From an uncultured Lachnospiraceae bacterium (lineage in GTDB: Bacteria > Bacillota > Clostridia > Lachnospirales > Lachnospiraceae), in contig CAJUED010000009.1 of assembly GCA_910585075.1 (NCBI GenBank), positions 1-64,000 on the forward strand: DNA of 64,000 bases, in the 5' to 3' direction. Of the stretch, positions 32,972 to 41,865 are shown in pieces (position 1 is the first letter of the stretch; the number at the start of each line of letters is the position of its first letter). The position numbers and the translations under genes are program-made. Below the pieces are notes generated by a model. It made no database searches and was not told the origin of the DNA. It saw only the letters and a list, made by a program, of their open reading frames with translations.

Positions 32972-34342
32972 ATGAAAAAAGTATCAAAACCTTATAAATT
33001 CCAGGAATTTAAAACCCCCGCTGATTTTGCAGCTGCTATGGCGGCAGACGGGATGGAATTTCCGGTATCGGAGGATCCGGGTGTGCTGTTTACGCCAATT
33101 GTAATCGGGAATAAGGTGATTCCCAACCGGATCTGTTCTCAGCCTTGTGAGGGCTTCGATGGGGAGCCGGATGGGAATCCTTCCGATCTGGATTTTCGCA
33201 GATATCGGAGGATTGCAGGCGGTGGAGCAGGGCTTCTGTGGTGGGAGTCTATCGCTATCTCGGAAGATGGCAGATGCAATCCTCTGCAGATGGTTATCAG
33301 GCCTTCCACGGTGAGAAAGCTGAAGATGATGCTGGAGGAGGCAAATGCCGAGGCAGTGAAGAATTTTGGCCGTAAACCCTATAACGTGCTTCAGTTGACC
33401 CATTCAGGCAGACGCAGCAACAATAAGAATTGGGAGTCCACTCCCCTTGCGGTGTGTGCCAATCCTTACATGGATTCTCACACCAGCATCGATGGGAGTA
33501 AAGGAGAAATCACAATAGCGACGGATGACAAGATTCAGGAGATCGTGCGGGGATTTATCGATGGCGCGATCCTGGCGGCCCAGGTGGGTTTTGATGGAGT
33601 GGATATCAAGATCTGTCATGAGTATATCCTGCGTGAACTACTCTCCGCTTTTACCCGTCCCGGAAAATATGGCGGCAGTTTTGAGAATCGGACCAGAGCT
33701 GTCTTTGAAATTATAGACGGTATCCATGAGCAGTTGGGGGATTCCATGGATATCTGTGTCAGATTAAATGCCTATGACTGTGTGCCCTACCCCTACGGCT
33801 GGGGTATGAAGATGGAAGATGGAGTCATGGAGCCAGATCTTACCGAGCCCATACGGCTGTGCCGGATGTTGGTAGAAAGAGGGGTGCGCATCATCGATAT
33901 CACAACTATGATGCCGCGGTATCAGCCTTTCGGGAGAGGCTTGATGGCGGAGCATGAGGAAGGGCCGGAGGCGGATATCAACCCCTATAGGGGTGTGTAT
34001 GAGCTGATGAAAGCCACCAAAGAGATCAAGGAGGCGGTACCGGAAGCGTTTTTTGTGAGTACAGGCATGACCTGGCTGGAGCAATTCGGCGGGCATGTGA
34101 GCGCAGGTGCCATCCGGGACGGATGGTTTGATATAGGCGGCTTTGGCAGGCAGTTTATGGCATATCCTGATTTCCCGAAGGATTTGGAGAGGGAAGGAAC
34201 CATGCACAGAGAAAAATGCTGCATGCTCTGTGATAAATGCTACGACCTGATTCAGAAAGGGCATTGCCAGACAGGGTGCGTCATGCGTGATCAGGAGATT
34301 TATCTGCCTTTACTGCGGGAAAAGGTGCTGAAGAAAGGATGA
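32972..34342 (+). CDS. Old-yellow-enzyme-family NADH:flavin oxidoreductase with Fe-S motif
   Basis: 456 aa from ATG 32972 (GAGAGG upstream). FMN-binding TIM barrel: LFTPIVIGNKVIPNRICSQP at the start, VLQLTHSGRRS, and the catalytic-site stretch ICHEYILRELLSAFTRPGKY followed by GGSFENRTR. Near the C-terminus (CCMLCDKCYDLI ... CQTGC) a four-cysteine pattern fits the [4Fe-4S] cluster of 2,4-dienoyl-CoA-reductase-type members, but the extra FAD/NAD domain of that group (about 200 residues) is absent. It should reduce an activated C=C or keto group. In a sugar operon it may act on an oxidised or dehydrated sugar; substrate unknown. Confidence 0.88.
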   Translation: MKKVSKPYKFQEFKTPADFAAAMAADGMEFPVSEDPGVLFTPIVIGNKVIPNRICSQPCEGFDGEPDGNPSDLDFRRYRRIAGGGAGLLWWESIAISEDGRCNPLQMVIRPSTVRKLKMMLEEANAEAVKNFGRKPYNVLQLTHSGRRSNNKNWESTPLAVCANPYMDSHTSIDGSKGEITIATDDKIQEIVRGFIDGAILAAQVGFDGVDIKICHEYILRELLSAFTRPGKYGGSFENRTRAVFEIIDGIHEQLGDSMDICVRLNAYDCVPYPYGWGMKMEDGVMEPDLTEPIRLCRMLVERGVRIIDITTMMPRYQPFGRGLMAEHEEGPEADINPYRGVYELMKATKEIKEAVPEAFFVSTGMTWLEQFGGHVSAGAIRDGWFDIGGFGRQFMAYPDFPKDLEREGTMHREKCCMLCDKCYDLIQKGHCQTGCVMRDQEIYLPLLREKVLKKG

Positions 34343-34375
34343 TAAGCCGCTTAAAGCGGCAGAATGAGAGGGAAG

Positions 34376-35605
34376 ATGAGCAAGACAGAACGTGGATATG
34401 AGATTGCAAAGGAAATGTATGCACAGATAGGCGTTGATACGGATTTGGCTATGGAGGAGCTGGACAAAATCCCGGTGAGCATGCACTGCTGGCAGATTGA
34501 CGACTTGAGTGGGTTCGAGAACCCGGACAAGGGACTGACCGGTGGAATACAGGCCACGGGAAATGACCCCAGCAGGGCCAGGAATAAGAAGGAATTTTAC
34601 ACGAATCTGGAAAAGGCTCTGTCTATGGTGCCGGGGAAAAAGAAGGTCGCCCTGCATGCGATTTATCTGGACAATTCGGGCGGATTCACAGACCGGAATC
34701 AGATACGGCCCGATCATTTTTCCTCCTGGGTGGATTGGGCAAAGGAGCATAAAGTGGGATTGGATTTTAATCCCACTTATTTCAGCCATAAAATGGCAGA
34801 TATGGATTTTACCCTTTCCAGTTACGATCCCCACATTCGGGATTTCTGGATTGAACACGGAAAGAAATGCAGACAGGTCAGCGCCTATATCGGAGAGCAG
34901 CTGGGAGAAACCTGCATCGACAATCATTGGATCCCGGACGGCTACAAGGATATTACCATTGATAAGCAGGCTCACAGGGAGCTGCTTATCGACAGTATGG
35001 ATCAGGTTATGGCGGAGCCCTATGATAAAAAATTCACCATCGACAGCTGGGAGAGTAAGCTGTTCGGTTTGGGCCTGGAAAGCTATACGGTGGGTTCCCA
35101 TGAATTCTATACCAATTATGCTATGACACATGACAATTGTATTGTCTGCATGGATATGGGGCATTTTCATCCTACCGAACAGATTGCGGATAAGCTGACG
35201 GCTTATCTGGCCTTTGGAAAAGAAGTAATGCTCCATGTGAGCCGTCCGGTGCGCTGGGATTCGGATCATGTAGTCATCTTCAGCGATGAGGTGAAGGATG
35301 TGATGGCGGAGGTATGCAGACAGAGAGCTTTTGACAAGGTACATATCGGGACCGATTATTTCGATGCATCGATCAACAGAATTGTAGCGCAGGCATTGGG
35401 AGCCAGGAGTATCAAGCAGGCACTCTTATTTGCTCTGCTGGAGCCCAGTGACAGGTTGAAGGAATATGAAAGGCAGGGAGACTATACAAGGCGCCTTGCG
35501 TACAGCGAGATTCAGAAGGCGTTGCCTTTCGGACTGGTATGGGACAGATATTGCGAGATACATGATGTGCCGGGCATGGATTGGGTGGAGCATGTGCTGG
35601 GTTAA
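34376..35605 (+). CDS. rhaA: L-rhamnose isomerase (possible L-lyxose isomerase)
   Basis: 409 aa from ATG 34376 (GAGAGGGA upstream), close to the usual RhaA length of about 420. RhaA hallmarks: PVSMHCWQIDDLSGFE near the N-terminus (GDD in E. coli, IDD here), SCYIDNHWIPDG-like ETCIDNHWIPDGYKD, and MDMGHFHPTEQIADK with metal-binding Asp/His residues. RhaA converts L-rhamnose to L-rhamnulose and in several bacteria also L-lyxose to L-xylulose. The following LyxK- and UlaE-like genes fit the L-lyxose use better than rhamnose, as no rhamnulose-phosphate aldolase is present here. Confidence 0.93.
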   Translation: MSKTERGYEIAKEMYAQIGVDTDLAMEELDKIPVSMHCWQIDDLSGFENPDKGLTGGIQATGNDPSRARNKKEFYTNLEKALSMVPGKKKVALHAIYLDNSGGFTDRNQIRPDHFSSWVDWAKEHKVGLDFNPTYFSHKMADMDFTLSSYDPHIRDFWIEHGKKCRQVSAYIGEQLGETCIDNHWIPDGYKDITIDKQAHRELLIDSMDQVMAEPYDKKFTIDSWESKLFGLGLESYTVGSHEFYTNYAMTHDNCIVCMDMGHFHPTEQIADKLTAYLAFGKEVMLHVSRPVRWDSDHVVIFSDEVKDVMAEVCRQRAFDKVHIGTDYFDASINRIVAQALGARSIKQALLFALLEPSDRLKEYERQGDYTRRLAYSEIQKALPFGLVWDRYCEIHDVPGMDWVEHVLG

Positions 35606-35720
35606 AGGCTGTCTGCCTGGGCAGAGTGAGAAATGATGTTTTCAACTGGGAAACGGCCTCGAGCAGCAGAGCGGCTTTTGGAATTGTGTGCGCCGGAGAG
35701 TGCGCGGATGGGAGAAGAAT

Positions 35721-36695
35721 ATGGAAAAAAGGATACAAATCTGTGATACGGAATTATCTGTTTACCCGATTGGGCTGGGAACGGTGGATGCGGGTCTGTC
35801 CTGGGATGGAAAAAAGGCGGATATCATTTTTGAGACATATCTGTCTTGTGGGGGAAATCTGATAGATTGTGCCCATGTGTATTCTGACTGGGTTCCGGGA
35901 GAACGGGCCAGGGCAGAGCGTGTGGTGGGCGATTGGCTGAGGAGAAGCGGCAAGAGGAATGAGATCGTGCTGGTCACCAAAGGAGGACATCCGGAGATGG
36001 CAGGCGAAAATGTGGATCTGCATCGGAGCCGCATGTCCCAAGCAGACATGGTGAAGGATCTGGACGAGTCACTGTTCCAATTTGGATGTGACCATATTGA
36101 TCTGTATTTCTACCATCGGGATGATCTTAACCAGACGGTGGAGGAAGAAATCGAGACAATGGAGGAGTTTGTCAAAGCGGGTAAGATCCGGTATTATGGC
36201 TGCTCCAACTGGAGCGCTTCCAGGATGAAGGAGGCGGACGCCTACTGCGCCCGGAAAGGCTATCGCGGTTTTGTGGCGGATCAGAGCCTGTTAAATGTGG
36301 GCATGAGGTATTTCAAGGGACTGGCGGACGATACCATGGCCTATACCCAGGGGGAAGCATGGGACTATCATGTGGAAAACCCCAGGAATCTGGAAATGCC
36401 CTACATGGGAAATTGCAGCGGTTTTTTCCACATCTTTGCCCAAAAGGGAGAAGATAGCGTAAAGGAAAATCCATATTATACGCCCGGCAATGTGAGGGTG
36501 GCAAAAAGGATGCAGGAGCTCTGCAGAAAATATGACTGTACAATCACCCAATGTGTGCTGGGATTTTTCTACCATCAGCCTTTTGCCTGTGTGCCTCTCT
36601 ACGGCCCGGGAATTCCGGAGCATGTGACAGATGCGTGCAAGACCCTTGAGGTGCCGTTTACGGATGAAGATTATAACTGGCTCTTGGCGGAATAA
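35721..36695 (+). CDS. Aldo/keto reductase
   Basis: 324 aa from ATG 35721 (GGGAGA upstream). AKR barrel with the catalytic tetrad recognisable: Asp and Tyr in LIDCAHVYSDW, Lys in VLVTKGG, His in IDLYFYHRDD. NADPH-dependent reduction of a sugar aldehyde or ketone, or oxidation of a sugar alcohol, is expected. It resembles the Tas/YghZ-like AKR groups that accompany sugar operons. Substrate unknown; about 115 bases of apparently empty sequence separate it from rhaA. Confidence 0.88.
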   Translation: MEKRIQICDTELSVYPIGLGTVDAGLSWDGKKADIIFETYLSCGGNLIDCAHVYSDWVPGERARAERVVGDWLRRSGKRNEIVLVTKGGHPEMAGENVDLHRSRMSQADMVKDLDESLFQFGCDHIDLYFYHRDDLNQTVEEEIETMEEFVKAGKIRYYGCSNWSASRMKEADAYCARKGYRGFVADQSLLNVGMRYFKGLADDTMAYTQGEAWDYHVENPRNLEMPYMGNCSGFFHIFAQKGEDSVKENPYYTPGNVRVAKRMQELCRKYDCTITQCVLGFFYHQPFACVPLYGPGIPEHVTDACKTLEVPFTDEDYNWLLAE

Positions 36696-36752
36696 AGGGG
36701 AATAGAGAGGATTTGAGTCGCCAGCGGAGCTGTGACATGGAGGATGAGTGTT

Positions 36753-37106
36753 ATGAAGTATTGTATACCGGACTGTTTCTGGCCTGTGAAAGACCAAGGG
36801 AGTTATCTGGGACATGAGGCGATCAGTATTTTGAATCTATCTGACCAGGATGTGCCGGCGGAGATGACATTGTATTTTGAGGACCGCAAAAAGCTGGAAG
36901 GTTTCCATCTGGAGATACCTGCGGAACGTACTATCCATTTTCATACATATGATCTGAAAAATGAGCAGGGTGTGAGTATTCCGCGGGGAGTGGGCTATGC
37001 GGCAGTGATTGAGTGTGAGAAACCCATCGTAGTGCAGTATACGCGGGTGGATACCACACAGAGCGAACTGGGACTGGCAACTACCATGGCCGTAGTCATG
37101 GAATAA
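36753..37106 (+). CDS. Sensory-rhodopsin-transducer-like small protein (ASRT family)
   Basis: 117 aa from ATG 36753 (GGAGG 9 bases upstream). The sequence follows the family of the Anabaena sensory rhodopsin transducer: IPDCFWPV, GHEAISILNLSDQDVPAEMT, LYFEDRK, IPRGVGYAAVIECEKPIVVQ, YTRVDTTQ. That protein is a small all-beta tetramer that meets a photoreceptor and has been proposed to bind DNA or sugars. No rhodopsin is encoded here, and the gene overlaps or abuts the kinase gene. A sugar-responsive or carbohydrate-binding role is more likely than light sensing; that is inference. Confidence 0.82.
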   Translation: MKYCIPDCFWPVKDQGSYLGHEAISILNLSDQDVPAEMTLYFEDRKKLEGFHLEIPAERTIHFHTYDLKNEQGVSIPRGVGYAAVIECEKPIVVQYTRVDTTQSELGLATTMAVVME

Positions 37107-37153
37107 TGGAATGTAAAATTACTAATAGGAATCTTACGGTATGGGGGATTTTT

Positions 37154-38659
37154 ATGAAATACTTTTTAGGATTAGACAACGGCGGTACAAAGACCAAAGC
37201 GGTACTGTATGATCAAAACGGTAAAGAGCTTGCCCATCATGTGGTCTCGTCAGAAGTAATCATGGAAAGGCCTGGGTTTGTGGAACGGGATATGGAGGAG
37301 ATGTGGCAGATGAACTGCTCCGTGATCAAGGCCGTACTGGTGGGCAGTGGTATCCCTGCCGATGAGATTGCCGGTGTGGGAATCTGTGGACATGGAAAAG
37401 GACTTTATCTGTGGGGAAAAGATGACAGGCCGGCAGGATATGGTATTGTGTCCTCAGATAACCGTGCGGTCTCCTATCCGGAGAAATGGAGAAAGGATGG
37501 GACGGAGGAGAAAGCCTTTTTGTTGTCCTGCCAGCATGTGATGGCCTGTCAGCCTGTAGCGCTGTTAGCCTGGCTGAAAGACAACAGACCGGATCAATAC
37601 GGAAACATAAAATGGATATTTGAGTGTAAGGATTATATCCGTTTCCGATTGACCGGGGAGGCAAGGGCGGAGATTACGGATTATTCAGGAACCGGTTTGA
37701 TGAATCTACATACGCAGCAGTTCGATCCTGAGCTGCTTAAGCTTTTTGGGATAGAAGATGTGGAGAATGCCCTGCCGCCTCTGTGCAGGTCAGACGAGAT
37801 TGCAGGCAGGATAACGCAAAAAGCAGCGAAAGCTTGTGGACTAAAAGAGGGAACGCCTGTGATTGGCGGTATGTTCGATATCAATGCCTGTGCTGTCGCC
37901 GCAGGGATTATGGACCCTTCACGGATTTGTATGATTGCGGGCACCTGGTCTATTAATGAATATATCAGGAGGAGCCCTGTTTTGGATGGAAAAGTGCTGA
38001 TGAATTCGTTGTACTGTCTGCCGGGTTATTATCTGGTGGAGGAGTCCAGCGCCACATCCGCCGGGAACAACGAATGGTTTATCCGGGAGCTTCTTCCCGA
38101 AATACAAAGAGAAGCGGAAAGCAGCGGCCAGGATATTTATCAGATTGTAGATGACTGGGTGGAGGAAATCCCGCCCGAGACGCCTGTGCCGGTCTTTTTG
38201 CCATTTCTTATGGCATCCAACGTAAATCCCAGGGCGCAGTCTTGTTTTATCGGTCTGAATGTGAGCCATACCAGGAAGCATATGGCAAGGAGTGTGTTCG
38301 AGGGGATTACCTTCGGACATAAATACCATCTGGAAAAACTGTTGGCTACAAGAAATCGGGCGCCGGAGGCTATTAGGCTGGTGGGCGGCGCTTCCAGGGC
38401 AAAGGTTTGGGTGCAGATGTTTGCCGATGTGATGCAGCTTCCGGTGGAGGTGCCGGAGGCATCAGAGACGGGGGCACTGGGATGCGCCATCATGACCGCC
38501 TACACTACCGGAATATATCCTTCCTTGCAGGATGGAATCTGTAAAATGGCTCCGATATCAGAAAAAGTTATGCCGGATACAGGAAAAAAAGAGATTTATG
38601 ACAGAAAGTATGGGGCCTATCTCAGGGCGGTGGAGGCACTGGATGGACTGTGGGAATAA
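37154..38659 (+). CDS. lyxK: FGGY-family carbohydrate kinase, L-xylulokinase-like (LyxK)
   Basis: 501 aa from ATG 37154 (GGGGG upstream). FGGY kinase: phosphate loop FLGLDNGGTKTKAVLYD, substrate-region GICGHGKGLYLW and VSSDNRA, FIG-like GTPVIGGMFDINACAVAAG, C-terminal adenosine motif RLVGGASRAKVWVQMFADV. The pattern GHGKGLYL...SSDNRA closely follows E. coli LyxK rather than xylulokinase XylB or rhamnulokinase RhaB. Predicted reaction: L-xylulose + ATP to L-xylulose 5-phosphate, linking the RhaA-type isomerase upstream to the 3-epimerase downstream. Confidence 0.85.
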   Translation: MKYFLGLDNGGTKTKAVLYDQNGKELAHHVVSSEVIMERPGFVERDMEEMWQMNCSVIKAVLVGSGIPADEIAGVGICGHGKGLYLWGKDDRPAGYGIVSSDNRAVSYPEKWRKDGTEEKAFLLSCQHVMACQPVALLAWLKDNRPDQYGNIKWIFECKDYIRFRLTGEARAEITDYSGTGLMNLHTQQFDPELLKLFGIEDVENALPPLCRSDEIAGRITQKAAKACGLKEGTPVIGGMFDINACAVAAGIMDPSRICMIAGTWSINEYIRRSPVLDGKVLMNSLYCLPGYYLVEESSATSAGNNEWFIRELLPEIQREAESSGQDIYQIVDDWVEEIPPETPVPVFLPFLMASNVNPRAQSCFIGLNVSHTRKHMARSVFEGITFGHKYHLEKLLATRNRAPEAIRLVGGASRAKVWVQMFADVMQLPVEVPEASETGALGCAIMTAYTTGIYPSLQDGICKMAPISEKVMPDTGKKEIYDRKYGAYLRAVEALDGLWE

Positions 38660-38720
38660 ACACAGGCAGCTTGGTGTATGCAACCCGGAATCCGGAATTA
38701 TGGCAGGAATGGGGGATATC

Positions 38721-39560
38721 ATGTGCAGATATGCGTTGGGACTATATGAAAAGGCAATGCCTGCAGATTTGGTTTGGAAGGAAAAATTGGAGGCGGCCCG
38801 AAATGCAGGATATGACTATGTGGAGATCAGCATAGATGAAACGGAAGAAAAGATAAACAGGATTTATATGAGCAAGGAAGAACGGCTTTCCCTGATTCAG
38901 GATATGTATGAAGCAGGCATACCAATTCGTTCTATGTGTGTCAGCGCTCTAACCCGGTACTCTATAGGAAACAGCAACGCGCAGATACGAGAGCGGGGAA
39001 TGCAGATTGCCAAGGGCGCTATCCGGTTGGCGGACGATCTGGGGGTACGTATCGTGATGATTCCCGGTTATGATGTCTACTATGAAAAATCCACTCCGGA
39101 GACCAGGCGTTTGTTTGAGGAGGATCTGGAGGAGATAGCCATGTTCGCAGCCAAACTGGGAGTGCTGGTGGAGATGGAGACCATGGAAAACGCGTTTATG
39201 AATACGGTGTGGAAGGCTATGTACCATGTGAACCGGATTCAATCTGTCTATTTGGGGATTTATCCTGATTCCGGAAATATAACAAATGCGGCGGTGGCTT
39301 ATGGTTCCGATGCGGTGGCAGATCTGCTCTCCGGAAAGGGACATATCAGCTCTCTCCATCTGAAAGAATCCTGTCCGGGAAAGTTCCGGGAGGTTCCTTA
39401 CGGGGAAGGACATGTGGATTTTGAGAAGATTATTAAGGCGGCCTGGAGCATTGGAGTACGTAAATACGTGACGGAGTTTTGGTATCAGGGGAGCAGTTTC
39501 TGGAAGGAAGACTTATCCGCAGCAAACCGAATGATGCGCGGAATTCTGGATAGGCAATGA
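38721..39560 (+). CDS. ulaE: L-ribulose-5-phosphate/L-xylulose-5-phosphate 3-epimerase (UlaE/SgbU-like)
   Basis: 279 aa from ATG 38721 (GGGGG 6 bases upstream), matching the E. coli UlaE length (284). Closely follows UlaE: LGLYEKAMPADLVW at the start, YVEISIDETEEKINR, IRSMCVSALTRYSIG, MIPGYDVYYE, LHLKESCPGKFREVPYGEGH, VDFEKII. Interconverts L-xylulose 5-phosphate and L-ribulose 5-phosphate. The next step, a 4-epimerase (AraD/UlaF type), is not in the window. Last gene of the operon, followed by a terminator. Confidence 0.9.
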   Translation: MCRYALGLYEKAMPADLVWKEKLEAARNAGYDYVEISIDETEEKINRIYMSKEERLSLIQDMYEAGIPIRSMCVSALTRYSIGNSNAQIRERGMQIAKGAIRLADDLGVRIVMIPGYDVYYEKSTPETRRLFEEDLEEIAMFAAKLGVLVEMETMENAFMNTVWKAMYHVNRIQSVYLGIYPDSGNITNAAVAYGSDAVADLLSGKGHISSLHLKESCPGKFREVPYGEGHVDFEKIIKAAWSIGVRKYVTEFWYQGSSFWKEDLSAANRMMRGILDRQ

Positions 39561-39641
39561 ATACGGTCTATAAGATTATGTAATAGACTTTGTGTCTTAG
39601 CTATGGGATATTTGTATTGTAATCTTAAGTTTTGAGTAAAA

Positions 39642-39677
39642 GCGGCGTAACCCTCATAAATACTGGGCTACGCCGTT
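39642..39677 (+). terminator. Rho-independent terminator of the sugar operon
   Basis: GCGGCGTA-CCC (about 39642-39653) pairs with GGG-TACGCCG (about 39665-39675), each side with one unpaired base, then TTT. It lies 80 bases after the epimerase stop. Confidence 0.7.
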
Positions 39678-39749
39678 TCCTCCGTATAGCGTAACAGGAA
39701 CTTCTTTGAGATGTTCATCCGGCATCTATAAGGGAATGCCGTATTTTTG

Positions 39750-39779
39750 TTGACAGAAACAAAAAAAGGCGTCTACAAT
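39750..39779 (+). promoter_or_regulatory. Sigma-A-type promoter for the DUF1703 gene
   Basis: TTGACA (39750-39755) and TACAAT (39774-39779) with an 18-base spacer, about 140 bases before the start codon chosen at 39920. Confidence 0.6.
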
Positions 39780-39919
39780 ATAAATATTATATAGCTCAAT
39801 ATTTGGTTTTTCGCAGTATATGCACTCATAGGAGGAATGTGGAGCGGGTCGGTAAGGCGGAGACCTTTGATGGGCCGGAAACTTGTATCAAGCACTCCGA
39901 AAGAACAGGGAGAACGGCA

Positions 39920-41623
39920 ATGGCAAGAGTGATAAGCATTGGCAGACAGGATTTTGAAAAAATCAGAAAGAACAACAATTTTTATATCGACAAAACCAAT
40001 TTTATACGGGAATGGTGGGAGGCGGATGATGATGTGACGCTGCTCACGCGCCCGAGAAGATTTGGAAAGACGCTGAACATGAGTATGCTGGAAAAGTTCT
40101 TTTCCGTGGACTATGCGGGCAGGAGCGATTTGTTTGATGGGCTTGCCATATGGGAAGATAAATACAAAAAGCTGCAGGGAACATATCCGGTTCTCTTTAT
40201 CAGCTTTGCGGGGATTAAGGAAAATTCTTACGAAGGGGCCAGGGAGAATATCTGCCGGGTGATAGAAGAACAGTATAATAAGCATGATTATCTGTTGGAG
40301 GGTGAACTGCTCAATGACAAGGAAAAGGCGTTTTATCAGAAGGTCTGTGCCGAAATGTCAGATTCGCAGGCAGCGGTATCCCTGCGCTCTCTGTCGGATT
40401 TCCTTGGCAGATATTATGGAAAAAAGGTGATAATCCTTTTGGATGAGTACGATACGCCCATGCAGGAAGCATATGTGGGCGGATATTGGGATGAAATTGT
40501 TGCGTTTACCAGAAGCCTGTTCAATTATACATTTAAAACGAACCCTTATCTGGAGAGGGCTATTATGACAGGCATTACCAGAATCAGCAAAGAGTCGGTC
40601 TTTTCGGATTTAAATAATCTTGAGGTGGTAACAACCACATCCGTCAAATATGCGGACAGCTTTGGCTTTACGGAAAAAGAGGTATTTGCAGCTTTGGAGG
40701 AATACGGTCTGTCAGAACAAAGGCAGCAGGTAAAAGACTGGTATGACGGCTTTACCTTTGGGGAAAAAAGAGATATTTACAATCCATGGTCCATTATCAA
40801 TTTCCTCAAAGCGCGAAAGCTTGACACTTATTGGGCCAACAGCAGCTCCAACCAGCTTGTGGGAAAGCTGGTAAGGGAAGGAAGTAAAAACGTTAAGGAA
40901 ACCTTTGAAGTCCTGCTGCAGGGCGGCAGCATTTGCATGGAGCTGGACGAGCAGATTGTTTACAACATGCTGGGGGATGATGAGCATGCTCTGTGGAGTC
41001 TTTTGCTTGCCAGCGGTTATTTGAAAGTGACGCAGCATCGGGCGTATGCTTCGGAATTTGGAGAATGGAAGCAGGATTACAGACTGGAGCTAACTAATTT
41101 TGAGGTGAAAGCCATGTTCCGCGGAATGATTCGGAAATGGTTTGGCGGCGGGGCCTATGGCTATAATGATTTTATCAAAGCTTTACTGACAGACGATATC
41201 AGGGCTATGAATACTTATATGAATAAGGTCGCCCTGAACACTTTCAGCTATTTTGATACGGGGAAAAATCCTTCCCAGGAGGAGCCGGAACGTTTTTACC
41301 ATGGATTTGTGCTGGGACTGATGGTGGAGCTGGCCGACAGATATGTGATTACCTCAAACCGGGAAAGCGGCTTTGGAAGGTATGACGTAATGCTGGAACC
41401 TCGGAAAATGGGAGAGGGGATTGCACGGGATGATGCAATGATTATGGAGTTTAAAGTTCAGGACACGGAGGAAAAAGAGCTTTCCGACACCGTGAGTGCG
41501 GCGCTTCGGCAGATAGAGGAGAAGGATTACCGGGCAAATCTTGTGGCAAAGGGAATTCCGGAGGAACGGATACGGAAATATGGCTTTGCTTTCTGTGGGA
41601 AGAAAGTGTTGATTGGAAGCTGA
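39920..41623 (+). CDS. AAA-ATPase-like protein with PD-(D/E)XK nuclease domain (DUF1703 group)
   Basis: 567 aa from ATG 39920 (GGAGA upstream). The N-terminal AAA-ATPase-like domain has the family start FYIDKTNFIREWW and Walker A RPRRFGKTLNMSML, with Walker B VIILLDEYDTP. The C-terminal domain (about 480-567) carries RYDVMLEP ... MIMEFKVQ, a PD-(D/E)XK-like nuclease core. These genes are multi-copy in Clostridia and Bacteroides and may be mobile or defence-related, but function is not established. A remnant of a second copy lies at 27416-27517. Confidence 0.9.
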   Translation: MARVISIGRQDFEKIRKNNNFYIDKTNFIREWWEADDDVTLLTRPRRFGKTLNMSMLEKFFSVDYAGRSDLFDGLAIWEDKYKKLQGTYPVLFISFAGIKENSYEGARENICRVIEEQYNKHDYLLEGELLNDKEKAFYQKVCAEMSDSQAAVSLRSLSDFLGRYYGKKVIILLDEYDTPMQEAYVGGYWDEIVAFTRSLFNYTFKTNPYLERAIMTGITRISKESVFSDLNNLEVVTTTSVKYADSFGFTEKEVFAALEEYGLSEQRQQVKDWYDGFTFGEKRDIYNPWSIINFLKARKLDTYWANSSSNQLVGKLVREGSKNVKETFEVLLQGGSICMELDEQIVYNMLGDDEHALWSLLLASGYLKVTQHRAYASEFGEWKQDYRLELTNFEVKAMFRGMIRKWFGGGAYGYNDFIKALLTDDIRAMNTYMNKVALNTFSYFDTGKNPSQEEPERFYHGFVLGLMVELADRYVITSNRESGFGRYDVMLEPRKMGEGIARDDAMIMEFKVQDTEEKELSDTVSAALRQIEEKDYRANLVAKGIPEERIRKYGFAFCGKKVLIGS

Positions 41624-41640
41624 GAGGGGAATAGAAAGCG

Positions 41641-41694
41641 GGTGTAAAGCCTGATGTGAACAATTATCATATCAAGGGCTTTACGCCTTTTTTA
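41641..41694 (+). terminator. Rho-independent terminator
   Basis: GGTGTAAAGCC (41641-41651) pairs with GGCTTTACGCC (41677-41687), extended by TGAT/ATCA inside, followed by a T run. Confidence 0.9.
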
Positions 41695-41695
41695 T

Positions 41696-41733
41696 TCATA
41701 AGCTGATGCATGAAGTGTGGCGACATTTGATAA
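41696..41733 (+). repeat. Dispersed repeat family A, copy directly after a terminator
   Basis: TCATAAGCTGATGCATGAAG followed by TGTGGCGACATTTGATAA, two bases after the T run of the preceding terminator. Confidence 0.7.
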
Positions 41734-41865
41734 TTATCTTTAATCATTTTGTTTTTTAATCCTTTCTATGATGCAAAAATGATGCAAGCGTGGTTTATAG
41801 TTATTTATGAACGATACCATGTGTATTGTAAGGAACATGCATGATAAGGAAAAGAGGGGTAGGTC

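Noticed and set aside
34310..35344. 344-codon open frame antisense to the rhaA-type gene
   Set aside because: It lies wholly opposite a clear L-rhamnose isomerase gene, has no ribosome site and no family-like sequence; it is a shadow of codon bias.
37154..38659. Rhamnulokinase (RhaB) assignment for the FGGY kinase
   Set aside because: Sequence blocks follow LyxK more closely and no rhamnulose-phosphate aldolase gene is present.
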